Source: Soonwooa sp032078105 (GTDB lineage: Bacteria; Bacteroidota; Bacteroidia; Flavobacteriales; Weeksellaceae). Taken from it: DNA of 64,000 bases. Below the pieces are notes generated by a model that did not search any database, was not told the origin of the DNA, and saw nothing but the letters and a program-made list of their open reading frames with translations. The translations under genes and the position numbers were made by a program. Positions 8,772-17,445 of this stretch are shown in pieces (position 1 is the stretch's first letter; every line of letters begins with the position of its first letter). The DNA is taken from the NCBI GenBank assembly GCA_046269235.1, contig JBJZOS010000011.1, positions 1 to 64,000 on the forward strand. Reading direction: 5' to 3'.

Positions 8772-10130
8772 TTATAAGTCAATGTTCAAAAAATCCTCTT
8801 GACGAATGGTTCTTTGCTCGCCATTTATAAGATTCTTAATTGTCAAAGTTTCGTTTTCAATTTCTTCTTGACCTAGAAAAACAAGGCTCTGAATTCCTTT
8901 TTTCTCAGCATAAGTAAATTGTTTTTTTAGTTTTGCTGCATCTGGATAAAATTCTGCTGCAATATTTTTATCTCTAAGTTTAGAAATAATTTTATAGGCT
9001 TCAATTGCTTCCGCATCGCCGTAATTTGCAAATAAATATTGTACTTGGTTGTCAATAAAACTTGGGAACAAATCCAACTCTTCTAAAACCAAATAGATTC
9101 TATCCAAACCAAAAGAAATCCCTATTCCTGGCATATCCTTAACGCCAAAAACCTCTGTCAAATTATCGTAACGGCCGCCACCGCCAATAGATCCCATATC
9201 AACACCATCTGCTTTAACCTCGAAAATTGCGCCTGTATAATAATCTAAACCACGAGCCAAAGTGATATTAAATACTAAACTTTCTGCATCGATACCTAAA
9301 TCTCTGGCTTTTAAAATAACAAATTCTAACTCGTCAACACCTTGTAGTCCGATTTCGATGTTAGCAAAACGTTCTTTTAATTGAAGTAAATTTTCTAAAG
9401 CATCACTTCCTTGTTCAAAAAGGAAGTCCAGTTTTGTGATGGCTTCTTGAGAAATATTCTTCTCCAACATTTCTTTAACCACTCCATCTTTACCGATTTT
9501 GTCCAACTTGTCCAAAGCTACAGTAAAGTCTATCAATTGATCCGAAATGCCCGCATATTCTGCCAAACCTGAAAGAATTTTTCGGTTGTTCATATGGATT
9601 AAAACTGGTAAATTGAGATCCGAAAATGACTTAAAATACAGTTTCAACAGCTCCACTTCTTGCCAAAGACTTGTGCTTCCTACAATATCTGCATCACATT
9701 GATAAAACTCTCTGTAACGTCCTTTCTGTGGGCGGTCGGCACGCCAAACAGGTTGAATTTGGTAACGTTTGAACGGGAAAGTCAACTGCCCGCTATTCAT
9801 TGCTACAAATCTTGCGAAAGGCACTGTCAAATCATAACGAAGCGCTTTTTCAGAAATCTGAGAAACTAATTTTTGAGAATTTTTCGCAGACCAATCTTCA
9901 TCATTAGTTTTGGAAGCATAATCTCCGGAATTCAAAATTTTGAAAATTAAACGGTCGCCTTCTTCACCATATTTCCCAGTTAAAGTGGCAAGATTTTCAA
10001 AACTTGGTGTTTCTAAAGGTTGAAAACCAAACAATTCAAAATTCTTTTGAAGTTTATTAATGATATATTTCCTACGAAATACTTCTTGTGATGTAAAATC
10101 TCTTGTTCCTTTTGCTAAACTCGGTTTCAT
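8772..10130 (-). CDS. hisS: histidine--tRNA ligase
   Basis: Class II aminoacyl-tRNA synthetase charging tRNA-His. Visible motifs are motif 2 (VWRADRPQKGRYREFYQCD), the histidine-binding region (TLARGLDYYTGAIFE) and motif 3 (GIGISFGLDRI); the anticodon-binding domain fills the last 90 residues. I choose the ATG at 10130 (MKPSLAKGTRDF, 452 residues). A longer reading frame from 10163 would overlap the -7 promoter element at 10161-10168 and adds residues not typical of HisS. The DUF1835 remnant follows in the same transcription unit. Confidence 0.95.
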   Translation of the reverse strand: MKPSLAKGTRDFTSQEVFRRKYIINKLQKNFELFGFQPLETPSFENLATLTGKYGEEGDRLIFKILNSGDYASKTNDEDWSAKNSQKLVSQISEKALRYDLTVPFARFVAMNSGQLTFPFKRYQIQPVWRADRPQKGRYREFYQCDADIVGSTSLWQEVELLKLYFKSFSDLNLPVLIHMNNRKILSGLAEYAGISDQLIDFTVALDKLDKIGKDGVVKEMLEKNISQEAITKLDFLFEQGSDALENLLQLKERFANIEIGLQGVDELEFVILKARDLGIDAESLVFNITLARGLDYYTGAIFEVKADGVDMGSIGGGGRYDNLTEVFGVKDMPGIGISFGLDRIYLVLEELDLFPSFIDNQVQYLFANYGDAEAIEAYKIISKLRDKNIAAEFYPDAAKLKKQFTYAEKKGIQSLVFLGQEEIENETLTIKNLINGEQRTIRQEDFLNIDL

Positions 10131-10160
10131 ACTGTGAAAAATTCTTCTTTTTGATAAGAG

Positions 10161-10168
10161 CAAAGTTA
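10161..10168 (-). promoter_or_regulatory. -7 element of hisS
   Basis: The minus strand reads TAACTTTG, matching TAnnTTTG, 30 bases before the chosen hisS ATG. It decides against the upstream ATG at 10163. Confidence 0.55.
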
Positions 10169-10282
10169 CTAATAATTTAAGATTTTTTAATTCTGACTTT
10201 TGTCTTCGATATTATCCGTTTTAAAACTTGTTAGAATAGATTAACTTCATCAACAATCGTCGATAAAACCAGCATAAATACT

Positions 10283-10290
10283 TAGCTTTG
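10283..10290 (+). promoter_or_regulatory. -7 element of the thioesterase gene
   Basis: TAGCTTTG matches TAnnTTTG and lies 19 bases before the ATG at 10310. Confidence 0.55.
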
Positions 10291-10309
10291 TGATCAAAAT
10301 AATCTCGCT

Positions 10310-10717
10310 ATGAAATACCACACAAGAAAATGGGTAAAACCAGAAGACCTCAACCCCAATCATACACTTTTCGGAGGAAGACTTTTGGAATGGATTGACG
10401 AAGAAGCTGCTCTTTATGCTATTATCCAGCTAGAAAATCAAAAAACGGTAACCAAATATATGTCTGAAATTAATTTTGTAAACTCTGCAAAACAAGGCGA
10501 CATCATCGAAATCGGACTTATGCCAATCAGCTTTGGACACACCTCTTTAACTTTAAAGTGTGAAGTTAGAAACAAAATGACGTATCAAACCATTATCACC
10601 ATTGATAAAATTGTGATGGTTGCTTTGGGCGAAAACGGAAAACCAGTAGCACATGGCAAAACACAAATTGAATATGTTGATGATCGCATAAAAAATCAAA
10701 ATAACACAGAAGATTAG
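10310..10717 (+). CDS. acyl-CoA thioesterase, hotdog fold (YciA-like)
   Basis: Small cytoplasmic enzyme expected to hydrolyse acyl-CoA thioesters. The 135 residues form one hotdog domain, with the conserved N-terminal segment NPNHTLFGGRLLEWIDEEAA (residues 15-34), which holds the Asn-x-x-G-x-x-FGG-like active-site pattern of the YciA/BACH group, followed by the MSEINFVNSAKQGD strand. Single gene; its stop codon lies in the loop of the terminator at 10700-10729. Substrate length preference cannot be told. Confidence 0.85.
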   Translation: MKYHTRKWVKPEDLNPNHTLFGGRLLEWIDEEAALYAIIQLENQKTVTKYMSEINFVNSAKQGDIIEIGLMPISFGHTSLTLKCEVRNKMTYQTIITIDKIVMVALGENGKPVAHGKTQIEYVDDRIKNQNNTED

Positions 10718-10729
10718 TTCTGTGTTATT
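10700..10729. terminator. bidirectional terminator between thioesterase gene and ssb
   Basis: AATAACACAGAA (10700-10711) pairs with TTCTGTGTTATT (10718-10729); T-run follows on the plus strand. The hairpin overlaps the end of the thioesterase gene. Confidence 0.8.
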
Positions 10730-10738
10730 TTTTCAAGA

Positions 10739-11068
10739 TTAATTACTTAATAATAGAATCTCTTCAATTCGGATTTCGGTTATTTGTCGTTTTACCCCAT
10801 CTTTATCTTCGTAATTACGATACATGATTTTGCCCTCGATGGCAATTTCTTTTCCTTTCGGAACATACTTTTCTAAAATGTCAATTATTTTTCCATAACC
10901 AACCAAGTTATGCCATTGTGTTTCTTCCACCTTTTCGCCACTTTGGTTGATATAAAAATCAGATGTTGCAAGGCTAACATTTGCTCTTTTTGTACCATTT
11001 TCGAAAGTGTGGATTTCTACTTCTTTTCCTGTGCGACCGATAAGTGTCACGCGATTTCTTAAAGACAT
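10739..11068 (-). CDS. ssb: single-stranded DNA-binding protein, short form
   Basis: OB-fold protein that coats single-stranded DNA. The 109 residues show the family pattern: NRVTLIGRTGKEVEI at the start, WHNLVGYGKIIDILEKYVPKG in the middle, and an EGKI strand near residue 78. It ends with RIEEILLLSN directly after the OB fold, so the acidic C-terminal tail (ending DDDIPF in housekeeping SSB), which recruits other replication proteins, is absent. It may be a second SSB, while the main one lies outside the window. Confidence 0.9.
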   Translation of the reverse strand: MSLRNRVTLIGRTGKEVEIHTFENGTKRANVSLATSDFYINQSGEKVEETQWHNLVGYGKIIDILEKYVPKGKEIAIEGKIMYRNYEDKDGVKRQITEIRIEEILLLSN

Positions 11069-11355
11069 AATTTTAAAAATTTAATTAAACAACTAGATTC
11101 TGGTCGTCATTTCTTTTCCTGAATCTCTGTGACAAAGTTGCAAGAACAAAAAAAAACTAGTCGGTTATAAAGTATTTAAAATCGTTTGTAGTCGTTTGTA
11201 AACGGATAATAATCATTAAGAATTACGTACAACACTGCCTTACAAATTACAAACTTATATGGGATCTAATTATTAAAATATTCTAAATATTTTTTCTAAA
11301 AACATCTTTTCAACAATAATATTTCTAAATTAAATCCACTTTTACAAAAATTAAT
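11069..11355. other. intergenic region with a short tandem repeat
   Basis: AT-rich, no coding sequence seen. It contains TCGTTTGTA twice with a 10-base period (11182-11190 and 11192-11200), and the second copy runs into the inverted repeat CGTTT-GT-AAACG (11193-11204). This may be an operator for ssb or for the former GH109 gene. No full promoter match found. Confidence 0.4.
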
Positions 11356-12305
11356 ATGGCAACTAACAGAAGATATTTCTTAAAACAGCCAGTCTTGCAG
11401 GTTTAAGCACTCTAGTATTACCAAATACAATTTTCGGGAAGCTTATTTATCCCAGAGATTCTCAACTTCAAAAAGTAATAATTGGTGTGATAGGCGTTAA
11501 TCTACGCGCCCATAATCATTTATAACTTCTGGCAAAAAGAGATGACGTTGAAGTTGTTGCATTTGCTGATCCTAGCGCAATTATGCTAAAAAGTGCTCAG
11601 GATATTCTTAAAAAATACAATCGACCAAATGCTAAAGAATTTTCAAATGCTGACTATGATTAAAGAAATCTTCTTCAGCTAAGTATTATTGATGCAGTTG
11701 TTATCGCATCGCCTTGGGAGTGGCATCACAAAGAAGATATAAAAACCATGCAAACGAAGAAAATCTTCGGTATGGAAGTTGGCGGTGCTATAACTTTGGG
11801 CGAATGTTGGGACTATATCAAAAATGACAAACGTACCAAAGTTCCTTTATTTGCAATGGAAAATGCTAAGTATCGTCGCGATGACATAGCTGTTCTTAAC
11901 ATGGTAAGAAAAGGCATGTTGGGAGAGTTGGTGCATGGTCGTGGTAGTTATCAACATGCTTTGCGAGGGGTATTATTTAACGTTGGTGTGACACCTCATA
12001 ACGCTGCTGTCGAGATTGAACAAAAAGGCTTTAGTGAAGCAAAAGAGCGTACACAGCGTTATGTCAATTGTAAGGGTGAGCTTTATCCAACGTAAGGTCT
12101 AGGTCCAATTGCCGGTGTGATGGACACTAACAGAGGAAGTCGTTTGACAAACCTTTCATAATTTTCTAGTAAAGTATTAGGCTTACATAAATATATTGCT
12201 GATCATACAAAAGGTGGCGAAAATCACCCAAATGCCAAAGTAACATTCAATCAAGGAGATATTGTAACACCGCAAATTGCTTATGCCAATGGCGTGCCCC
12301 ATTAA
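11356..12305 (+). pseudogene. GH109 alpha-N-acetylgalactosaminidase (Gfo/Idh/MocA family), decayed
   Basis: The remnant can be followed for about 315 codons. It starts with a Tat-type signal (MATNRRYFLK), then loses one base in an A-run (TTAAAACAGCC near 11380). In the shifted frame it continues LAKRDDVEVVAFADPS, SPWEWHHKED, GMEVGGAITLGECWDY, LNMVRKGMLGELVHG and NRGSRL, all recalling Elizabethkingia NagA of family GH109, an NAD-dependent glycosidase that removes terminal GalNAc. In-frame stops occur at 11523, 11661, 12093, 12159 and 12303. After about 12300 the likeness ends, so the last third is missing. Not functional. Confidence 0.85.
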
Positions 12306-12408
12306 CAAGCAACAAAGTCTCACAAAAATTATCAAGCGAACTGACATTTTTTTTAAGGAAAACGGAAAAGCTTATTTTAAAGAAAAGGACGACAGTGAAT
12401 AAATTACA
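12306..12408. other. scrambled stretch between two gene remnants
   Basis: One plus-strand frame is open from about 12298 to a TAA at 12400-12402 and reads like coding sequence (KENGKAYFKEKDDSE at its end), but I do not recognise it. It may be the tail of another decayed gene. Confidence 0.3.
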
Positions 12409-12720
12409 TTGGACAAATTATTTTCAATGAATTACTCGATTTGCCATCCAAGTATTTTTGAACATTTGCAATTTTATTTTCAAATTTATAAAGTCATCGA
12501 AGAAGGTTTTTTACATCATTCCGCAAATTTGTTATCGCCATTAGAAATTGAACATTTCAATTTTGCCACGAAAATTATTGTCCACATACGAGCTGTGCGA
12601 TTTTTCGTTGACTACCTAAGAGGCGATATCTACTATTGTTGTAGGTACCAAGGACAAAATCTAGTCCGTGCAAAAAATCAAATTACTCTTCTGAAACGTA
12701 TCATGAAGCACGATCTTTAA
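12409..12720 (+). pseudogene. C-terminal remnant of an APH/NahK-like sugar kinase
   Basis: About 103 codons are open. The final part (RFFVDYLRGDIYY, then NLVRAKNQITLLK) resembles the C-terminus of aminoglycoside-phosphotransferase-fold proteins of Bacteroidota related to N-acetylhexosamine 1-kinase, where the usual text is close to FLTDYLNGDVYF and NLVRAKNQF. The N-terminal ATP-binding lobe and the catalytic HxD region are missing, and the frame opens only with TTG. It follows the GH109 wreck, so both may come from one lost GalNAc-using locus. It overlaps the 3' end of the converging glycosylase gene by 20 bases. Confidence 0.6.
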
Positions 12721-13192
12721 TATGTCGCCAATCTTGCAACTTTTTATCAAACGAAATCGTATGTAACGGGCTTGTTGAGGGCAATGCAACAATTGGTATT
12801 GCAAAATTTTTACCTACAATTTTTATTAGATTTTTATATGATTTTTGACCATTGCAAGCTATCAATTTGATGTTGGGATACTCTTCCAGAAGTTGCAATA
12901 TATCGTTGGCGTTTTCATTTTTTATTGCAGAATCTAGGCTGCCTTTGCGCTCACAAGAGTCGATAACATCCCAAAGCGCAATTTTATTACTTTTTAAAAT
13001 TTGAAGTTTTCGTTGATAATCGCTGGTGAAATCTTCATTAAATAATTCAAAGATAATCGGCCAAAATTTGTTCTGAGGATGTCCATAATACTCTTGTTTT
13101 TCCAAAGATTTAACACCTGGGACAGATCCTAAAATCAAGATTTCAGAATCTTCATGAATAACTGGCAGAAACGAGGAAATACGATTTGACAT
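12701..13192 (-). CDS. DNA-deoxyinosine glycosylase (uracil-DNA glycosylase superfamily, family 6)
   Basis: Base-excision repair enzyme expected to remove hypoxanthine from deaminated DNA. The 163 residues show the family 6 pattern: LILGSVPGVKSL (motif 1), YYGHPQNKFWPIIFELF after it, and LPSTSPLHTISFDKK near the C-terminus (motif 2). Its start codon ATG (13190-13192) directly abuts the stop of dacB, so the two genes are co-transcribed, though their functions are unrelated. Its 3' end overlaps the kinase remnant on the other strand. Confidence 0.8.
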   Translation of the reverse strand: MSNRISSFLPVIHEDSEILILGSVPGVKSLEKQEYYGHPQNKFWPIIFELFNEDFTSDYQRKLQILKSNKIALWDVIDSCERKGSLDSAIKNENANDILQLLEEYPNIKLIACNGQKSYKNLIKIVGKNFAIPIVALPSTSPLHTISFDKKLQDWRHIKDRAS

Positions 13193-14566
13193 TTACTTCA
13201 AATTATCCAAAACATTGAACAAAGCTTGGCTGATATCGCCCGATTGATAGTTGTTGAGAATAATCGCGTAGACATATTTTTTGCCAGCTTTCGAAGTGTG
13301 ATAGCCTGCAAAAGATTTGGTATCGCGGATAGTTCCACTTTTCATTTTCATGGCGTTCTGTGTTGGAAAGCCCTCAAAATAAGCAGAAAACCATGGCTGT
13401 TTTTGCGCATACAATAAAGCTTGGACTTCCGCTTTTGCCGATACATAATTCTGTGGCGACAAGCCACTTCCATCCGCAAAATTTATCATGGAAGCATTGA
13501 TACCTTTTGACTTCCAAAAATCTTTTAAAAACTGAACACCGACTTTATACGATGAATTTCCTTTCTTCTCTTTTGCCATTGTTTTCAAAAAAGTCTCGCC
13601 GTAGAAGTTGATACTTTTTCTTAAAAACCAATAGACCATTTTGTCCAAAGTCGGTGACTGGTATTCGAAAAATTTATTTTTAACGGGATAAGAGTTCATA
13701 TTTTTACCAGAAAGTTGGTTTCCGTAGTAGGTTTCTACCTTTCCAGAAACGCTAATGTTTTTAGAATTTAAAAATGATTTTAATTCTGCTCCTAATTGCA
13801 AAGGTGGATTGGGAACCGAACCAGAAACCGTCATCGCCTTCCCTGCTGGCAAGCTTCCGTTAATTAAAGCAACATCCGAATGTGGTGCTGTAAAAATTAA
13901 ACTTTGATCTGAAGAACCCGCAGCTTTTAGCTCATTAATCCATTTTACATTTTCCAAATTATAAGAAAAATTCTTAAACTGCGTGCCATTGGTATTGATG
14001 TCAAACTGATTTTCGCGCCAGTTGATTCCCCAAGTTCCGGCGCCATAGTAATTCCCGATATCGTCCCACGGCCAACCACCTGGCACCGACTGAAAATCGA
14101 AATAAGAGTCATCAATAATGATGTTTCCAGTAATGGATTTGATATTTTTTTGCTGTAAAGCTTGTAAAAGTTTTTCTTTAAATTTTTCAGGTTTGTAGTC
14201 ATCATAGCGCCAACTTCCAAGCGTTGGATCGCCATTAGAACTTATCCAAAGATCGCCTTCCAAAACGCCATTTTTAATCTGTCCAGAGTAACTTGCTGTT
14301 GTGGTATATCGATAATCTTTTCCCAAAGTTTCTAAAGCTGCTGCTGCCGTAAAAATCTTTTGCGTACTTGCCGTCGAAAGACCTTTGTTTGGTTGATATT
14401 CGTACACCAAATTCCCATTATCATCAGCAACATAGAACGATAAATTTGCAGAATATGCTCCAGAAGAATTAAGGAGCTTCTGCGTCGATCTATCCAATTG
14501 GTCTGCAATATTTTGTGCGACAAACAATTGCGAACTTAACAATAAGCTAAAGAAAATCCTTTTCAT
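13193..14566 (-). CDS. dacB: D-alanyl-D-alanine carboxypeptidase/endopeptidase (PBP4 type, S13)
   Basis: Periplasmic penicillin-binding protein that trims or cuts peptidoglycan crosslinks. The 457-residue product starts with a signal peptide (MKRIFFSLLLSSQLFVAQN). Active-site motifs are SxxK in STASTQKIF (the serine near residue 66), a S-x-N type motif in KSINFYGET, and KSG in MKMKSGTIRDTKSFAGY in place of the usual KTG. The insert domain typical of PBP4 is present in the middle. A -7 promoter element is at 14585-14592. The glycosylase gene follows without a gap. Confidence 0.88.
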   Translation of the reverse strand: MKRIFFSLLLSSQLFVAQNIADQLDRSTQKLLNSSGAYSANLSFYVADDNGNLVYEYQPNKGLSTASTQKIFTAAAALETLGKDYRYTTTASYSGQIKNGVLEGDLWISSNGDPTLGSWRYDDYKPEKFKEKLLQALQQKNIKSITGNIIIDDSYFDFQSVPGGWPWDDIGNYYGAGTWGINWRENQFDINTNGTQFKNFSYNLENVKWINELKAAGSSDQSLIFTAPHSDVALINGSLPAGKAMTVSGSVPNPPLQLGAELKSFLNSKNISVSGKVETYYGNQLSGKNMNSYPVKNKFFEYQSPTLDKMVYWFLRKSINFYGETFLKTMAKEKKGNSSYKVGVQFLKDFWKSKGINASMINFADGSGLSPQNYVSAKAEVQALLYAQKQPWFSAYFEGFPTQNAMKMKSGTIRDTKSFAGYHTSKAGKKYVYAIILNNYQSGDISQALFNVLDNLK

Positions 14567-14584
14567 TATAAAACTTTATAAAGT

Positions 14585-14592
14585 CAAATATA
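14585..14592 (-). promoter_or_regulatory. -7 element of dacB
   Basis: The minus strand reads TATATTTG, 18 bases before the dacB ATG. Confidence 0.55.
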
Positions 14593-14673
14593 AGGAATCA
14601 TCTATAGAACTAGAATTCTAGAAACAATTTATTATATGCTGTTTTTCGAAACGCTTTGTTTTTAACAAAAAAA

Positions 14674-14700
14674 AACTCTCCAAATAATCTTTGGAGAGTT
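14674..14700 (-). terminator. terminator of the choice-of-anchor J gene
   Basis: AACTCTCCAAA pairs with TTTGGAGAGTT; read on the minus strand the hairpin is followed by a run of nine T. It separates this gene from dacB. Confidence 0.85.
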
Positions 14701-14717
14701 AGTTATTTTAAAACTAA

Positions 14718-15536
14718 TTAGTTTTTGATAAATTTGTGAGCAGTTGTCCCCGCATCAGTTGTTACTTTCAATACGTAAGCACCTTTTGTAAGACCTTGTA
14801 CATCAAGCTTACCTTGCTCAACTGTAGTGTTGTCTACTTTTCTTCCTAACATATCGTATACTTCAACAGCAGAAATTTTTCCAGCTGTAGAGATATTTAA
14901 CACATCTGTTGTTGGATTAGGATAAATTGAAACTTTAGTTTTAGAAACTTCGCCAACTGCAAGAGTAGTCGCTTTAACCGTTACATCATCGATAGAAATA
15001 AAATCCATATCGGTTACATCATGATGTCTGAAAGCAATATAAATCTGTGGTTGACCTATGAAAGCTGAAATATCCAATGTTTGATTAACCGGTGTACCAG
15101 CATTTGTCCCCTGTCCTAAAGTTTGTGTTTGTTGCACTGGAGAAGCTAATAAAGCTGCTTGATCTGGAGAAGTTGCAACATACACACTATATTTTTCCTG
15201 ATCCCAATCTGCTGCTGCAACTTGTGTAATCCATGTTAAAGTTAATGCACCACCAGCGCCATTAATATCAATCGCAGGAGATATTACCCAGTTATCAGGT
15301 GTTAAAGCAGTTTGTTGCCAAGATCTAGAGATTAAAGAAATTGGAGTTACAGCAGTACCTGCTTGATTTTGGATTTTGAATATGTCTCCCCAATTCTTAC
15401 CATCACCATCGTCATCATAAGTTATCCAGTCAGAAATGTCTTCATCATTGAAGTCATCTTTCCAAACTTGAACTTGAGCACTCATCGAGTTAAAAGCCAA
15501 TGCTAAAGCACCAGCAAAAAGTAATTTTTTAATCAT
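14718..15536 (-). CDS. secreted choice-of-anchor J domain protein with T9SS sorting domain
   Basis: Secreted protein of 272 residues. Signal peptide to about residue 20 (FNSMSAQ). Residues 25-190 form a jelly-roll of the choice-of-anchor J / cleaved-adhesin kind: DDFNDEDISDWITYDDDGDG near the start and IAFRHHDVTDMDFISIDDV at the end. A T9SS type A domain follows with VSIYPNPTTDVLNIS and ends TTAHKFIKN. Such domains occur in secreted proteases and adhesins; the role here is unknown. The broken gene at 24666-25472 is a paralogue. Confidence 0.88.
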   Translation of the reverse strand: MIKKLLFAGALALAFNSMSAQVQVWKDDFNDEDISDWITYDDDGDGKNWGDIFKIQNQAGTAVTPISLISRSWQQTALTPDNWVISPAIDINGAGGALTLTWITQVAAADWDQEKYSVYVATSPDQAALLASPVQQTQTLGQGTNAGTPVNQTLDISAFIGQPQIYIAFRHHDVTDMDFISIDDVTVKATTLAVGEVSKTKVSIYPNPTTDVLNISTAGKISAVEVYDMLGRKVDNTTVEQGKLDVQGLTKGAYVLKVTTDAGTTAHKFIKN

Positions 15537-15697
15537 ATTTTTTTAATTTAGCTAATTAATTCGACGCGAAAATAGATAATATATTTTTAATTTAAAAACC
15601 AATTTTCAGATTCTTTAAAAATTTCGCAAATTTCCATGTTTAGAGGGCTTGTAATAAAGTATCAGGCTTTTAATTTTTTCTTTCATTAAATATTGAA

Positions 15698-15705
15698 TAA
15701 ATTTG
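15698..15705 (+). promoter_or_regulatory. -7 element of pruA
   Basis: TAAATTTG fits TAnnTTTG and lies 37 bases before the pruA ATG. Confidence 0.5.
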
Positions 15706-15742
15706 TAGAACTTAAATTTCAAATATTAAAAATACATAACAT

Positions 15743-17368
15743 ATGTCTAAAGCAATTTCGCAAGTCCCTATCGCAATTAACGAACCTGTAAACTCTTACG
15801 AGCCAGGATCTTCAGAAGTAAAAAGCTTAATCGCCACTTACAAAAAAATGTGGGCAGAAAAGATCGAAATACCAATGGTTATCAATGGTAAAGATGTTAA
15901 AACTAACAACCATGTTAGATTGCAATCACCACAAGATCACCAACATGATTTTGGATTCTATCACCAAGGGGATATGTCGCACGTTGACCAAGCAATAGAA
16001 ACTGCTTTAGCGGCTAAAAACAAATGGAATGCTCTAGGCTGGGAACAACGTGTTTCTATCTTCTTAAAAGCAGCTGACCTTATTGCTGGTCCTTATAGAG
16101 ACGTCATCAACGCAGCAACGATGATTGGTCAGTCAAAAAATGTACATCAAGCGGAAATTGACGCAGCTTGTGAGTTTATCGACTTCCTGAGATTCAATGC
16201 AGAGTTTATGACCGAGATGTATGCTGAGCAACCTATCTCTGATAACGGCGTTTGGAATCGTGTAGAGTACAGACCATTAGAAGGTTTTTGTTTCGCGGTA
16301 ACACCTTTCAACTTTACTGCAATTTCTGGTAACTTGCCTGCTTGTATGGCTATGATGGGTAATGTTGTAGTATGGAAACCCTCTGACAAGCAGATATATT
16401 CTGCAAAAGTAATTATGGACGTCCTAAAAGAAGCTGGTCTTCCTGACGGCGTTATCAATATGATCTTCACTGACGGTAAAGAAACTGCGGAGAAAGTAAT
16501 GGCTCACAAAGATTTTGCAGGCTTACATTTTACAGGTTCTACAAAGGTCTTCCAAGGTATGTGGAAGATGATTGGCGATAACATCCATAATTACAGAACA
16601 TATCCTAGAATTGTTGGAGAAACTGGTGGTAAAGATTTTGTAATTGCGCATCCTTCTGCCAATGTTGAAGCTGTAGCAACAGCTTTGGTAAGAGGCGCTT
16701 TCGAATATCAAGGTCAAAAATGTTCTGCCGCATCTAGAGCTTATATCCCGCAATCACTTTGGAAGGATATTAAAAAAGTAATGGAAAACCAAATGTCAAC
16801 AATTAAAGTTGGTTCTCCTGAAGATCCTTCTAATTTTGTAAATGCGGTAATTGATAAAAACTCTTTCGAAAAATGTAAAGGTTATATCGACAGAGCCAAT
16901 GCATCTAGCGAAGCCAATGTTGTTATCGGTGGTACATATGACGATGCTAAAGGTTGGTTCGTACATCCAACGGTTATTGAAACAACCAATCCTCAATACG
17001 AAAGTATGGTTGAAGAAATCTTTGGCCCTATCCTATCAATCTACGTTTACCAAGATGCAGATTGGGCAGAGACATTGAAGTTGGTAGATTCTTCGTCTCC
17101 ATATTCTTTAACCGGATCTGTATTTTCGCAGTGTAGATATGCAATTGACGAAGCTTATAAAGCACTAGAAAATGCTTCTGGTAACTTCTACATCAACGAC
17201 AAGCCAACTGGTGCTGTTGTTGGACAACAACCTTTCGGTGGTGGTAGAGCATCAGGCACTAATGACAAGGCAGGTTCTAAAATGAATCTTCTACGTTGGG
17301 TATCTGTACGCAGTATTAAAGAAACTTTTGTTTCTCCAAAAGACTATAAATATCCATATTTAGGATAA
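15743..17368 (+). CDS. pruA: L-glutamate gamma-semialdehyde dehydrogenase
   Basis: Also called 1-pyrroline-5-carboxylate dehydrogenase; it oxidises glutamate semialdehyde to glutamate with NAD as the second step of proline catabolism. The 541-residue length is that of the stand-alone enzyme. Key motifs are FAVTPFNFTAI (NAD site), FTGSTKVF, VGETGGKDF with the general-base Glu, and YQGQKCSAASR with the catalytic Cys; the C-terminus PFGGGRASGTNDKAG is characteristic. No proline dehydrogenase gene lies beside it in this window. A strong terminator follows. Confidence 0.96.
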   Translation: MSKAISQVPIAINEPVNSYEPGSSEVKSLIATYKKMWAEKIEIPMVINGKDVKTNNHVRLQSPQDHQHDFGFYHQGDMSHVDQAIETALAAKNKWNALGWEQRVSIFLKAADLIAGPYRDVINAATMIGQSKNVHQAEIDAACEFIDFLRFNAEFMTEMYAEQPISDNGVWNRVEYRPLEGFCFAVTPFNFTAISGNLPACMAMMGNVVVWKPSDKQIYSAKVIMDVLKEAGLPDGVINMIFTDGKETAEKVMAHKDFAGLHFTGSTKVFQGMWKMIGDNIHNYRTYPRIVGETGGKDFVIAHPSANVEAVATALVRGAFEYQGQKCSAASRAYIPQSLWKDIKKVMENQMSTIKVGSPEDPSNFVNAVIDKNSFEKCKGYIDRANASSEANVVIGGTYDDAKGWFVHPTVIETTNPQYESMVEEIFGPILSIYVYQDADWAETLKLVDSSSPYSLTGSVFSQCRYAIDEAYKALENASGNFYINDKPTGAVVGQQPFGGGRASGTNDKAGSKMNLLRWVSVRSIKETFVSPKDYKYPYLG

Positions 17369-17394
17369 TTCAGATAATCGTATAAAAAAAGCGG

Positions 17395-17417
17395 CGGCGG
17401 GCTCAAAGAGCCCGCCG
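17395..17417. terminator. bidirectional terminator after pruA
   Basis: CGGCGGGCTC, loop AAA, GAGCCCGCCG: a GC-rich 10-bp hairpin flanked by A-run and T-rich sequence between converging genes. Confidence 0.85.
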
Positions 17418-17445
17418 ATTTTATTTAAAACAAACCTCCTTAGTA

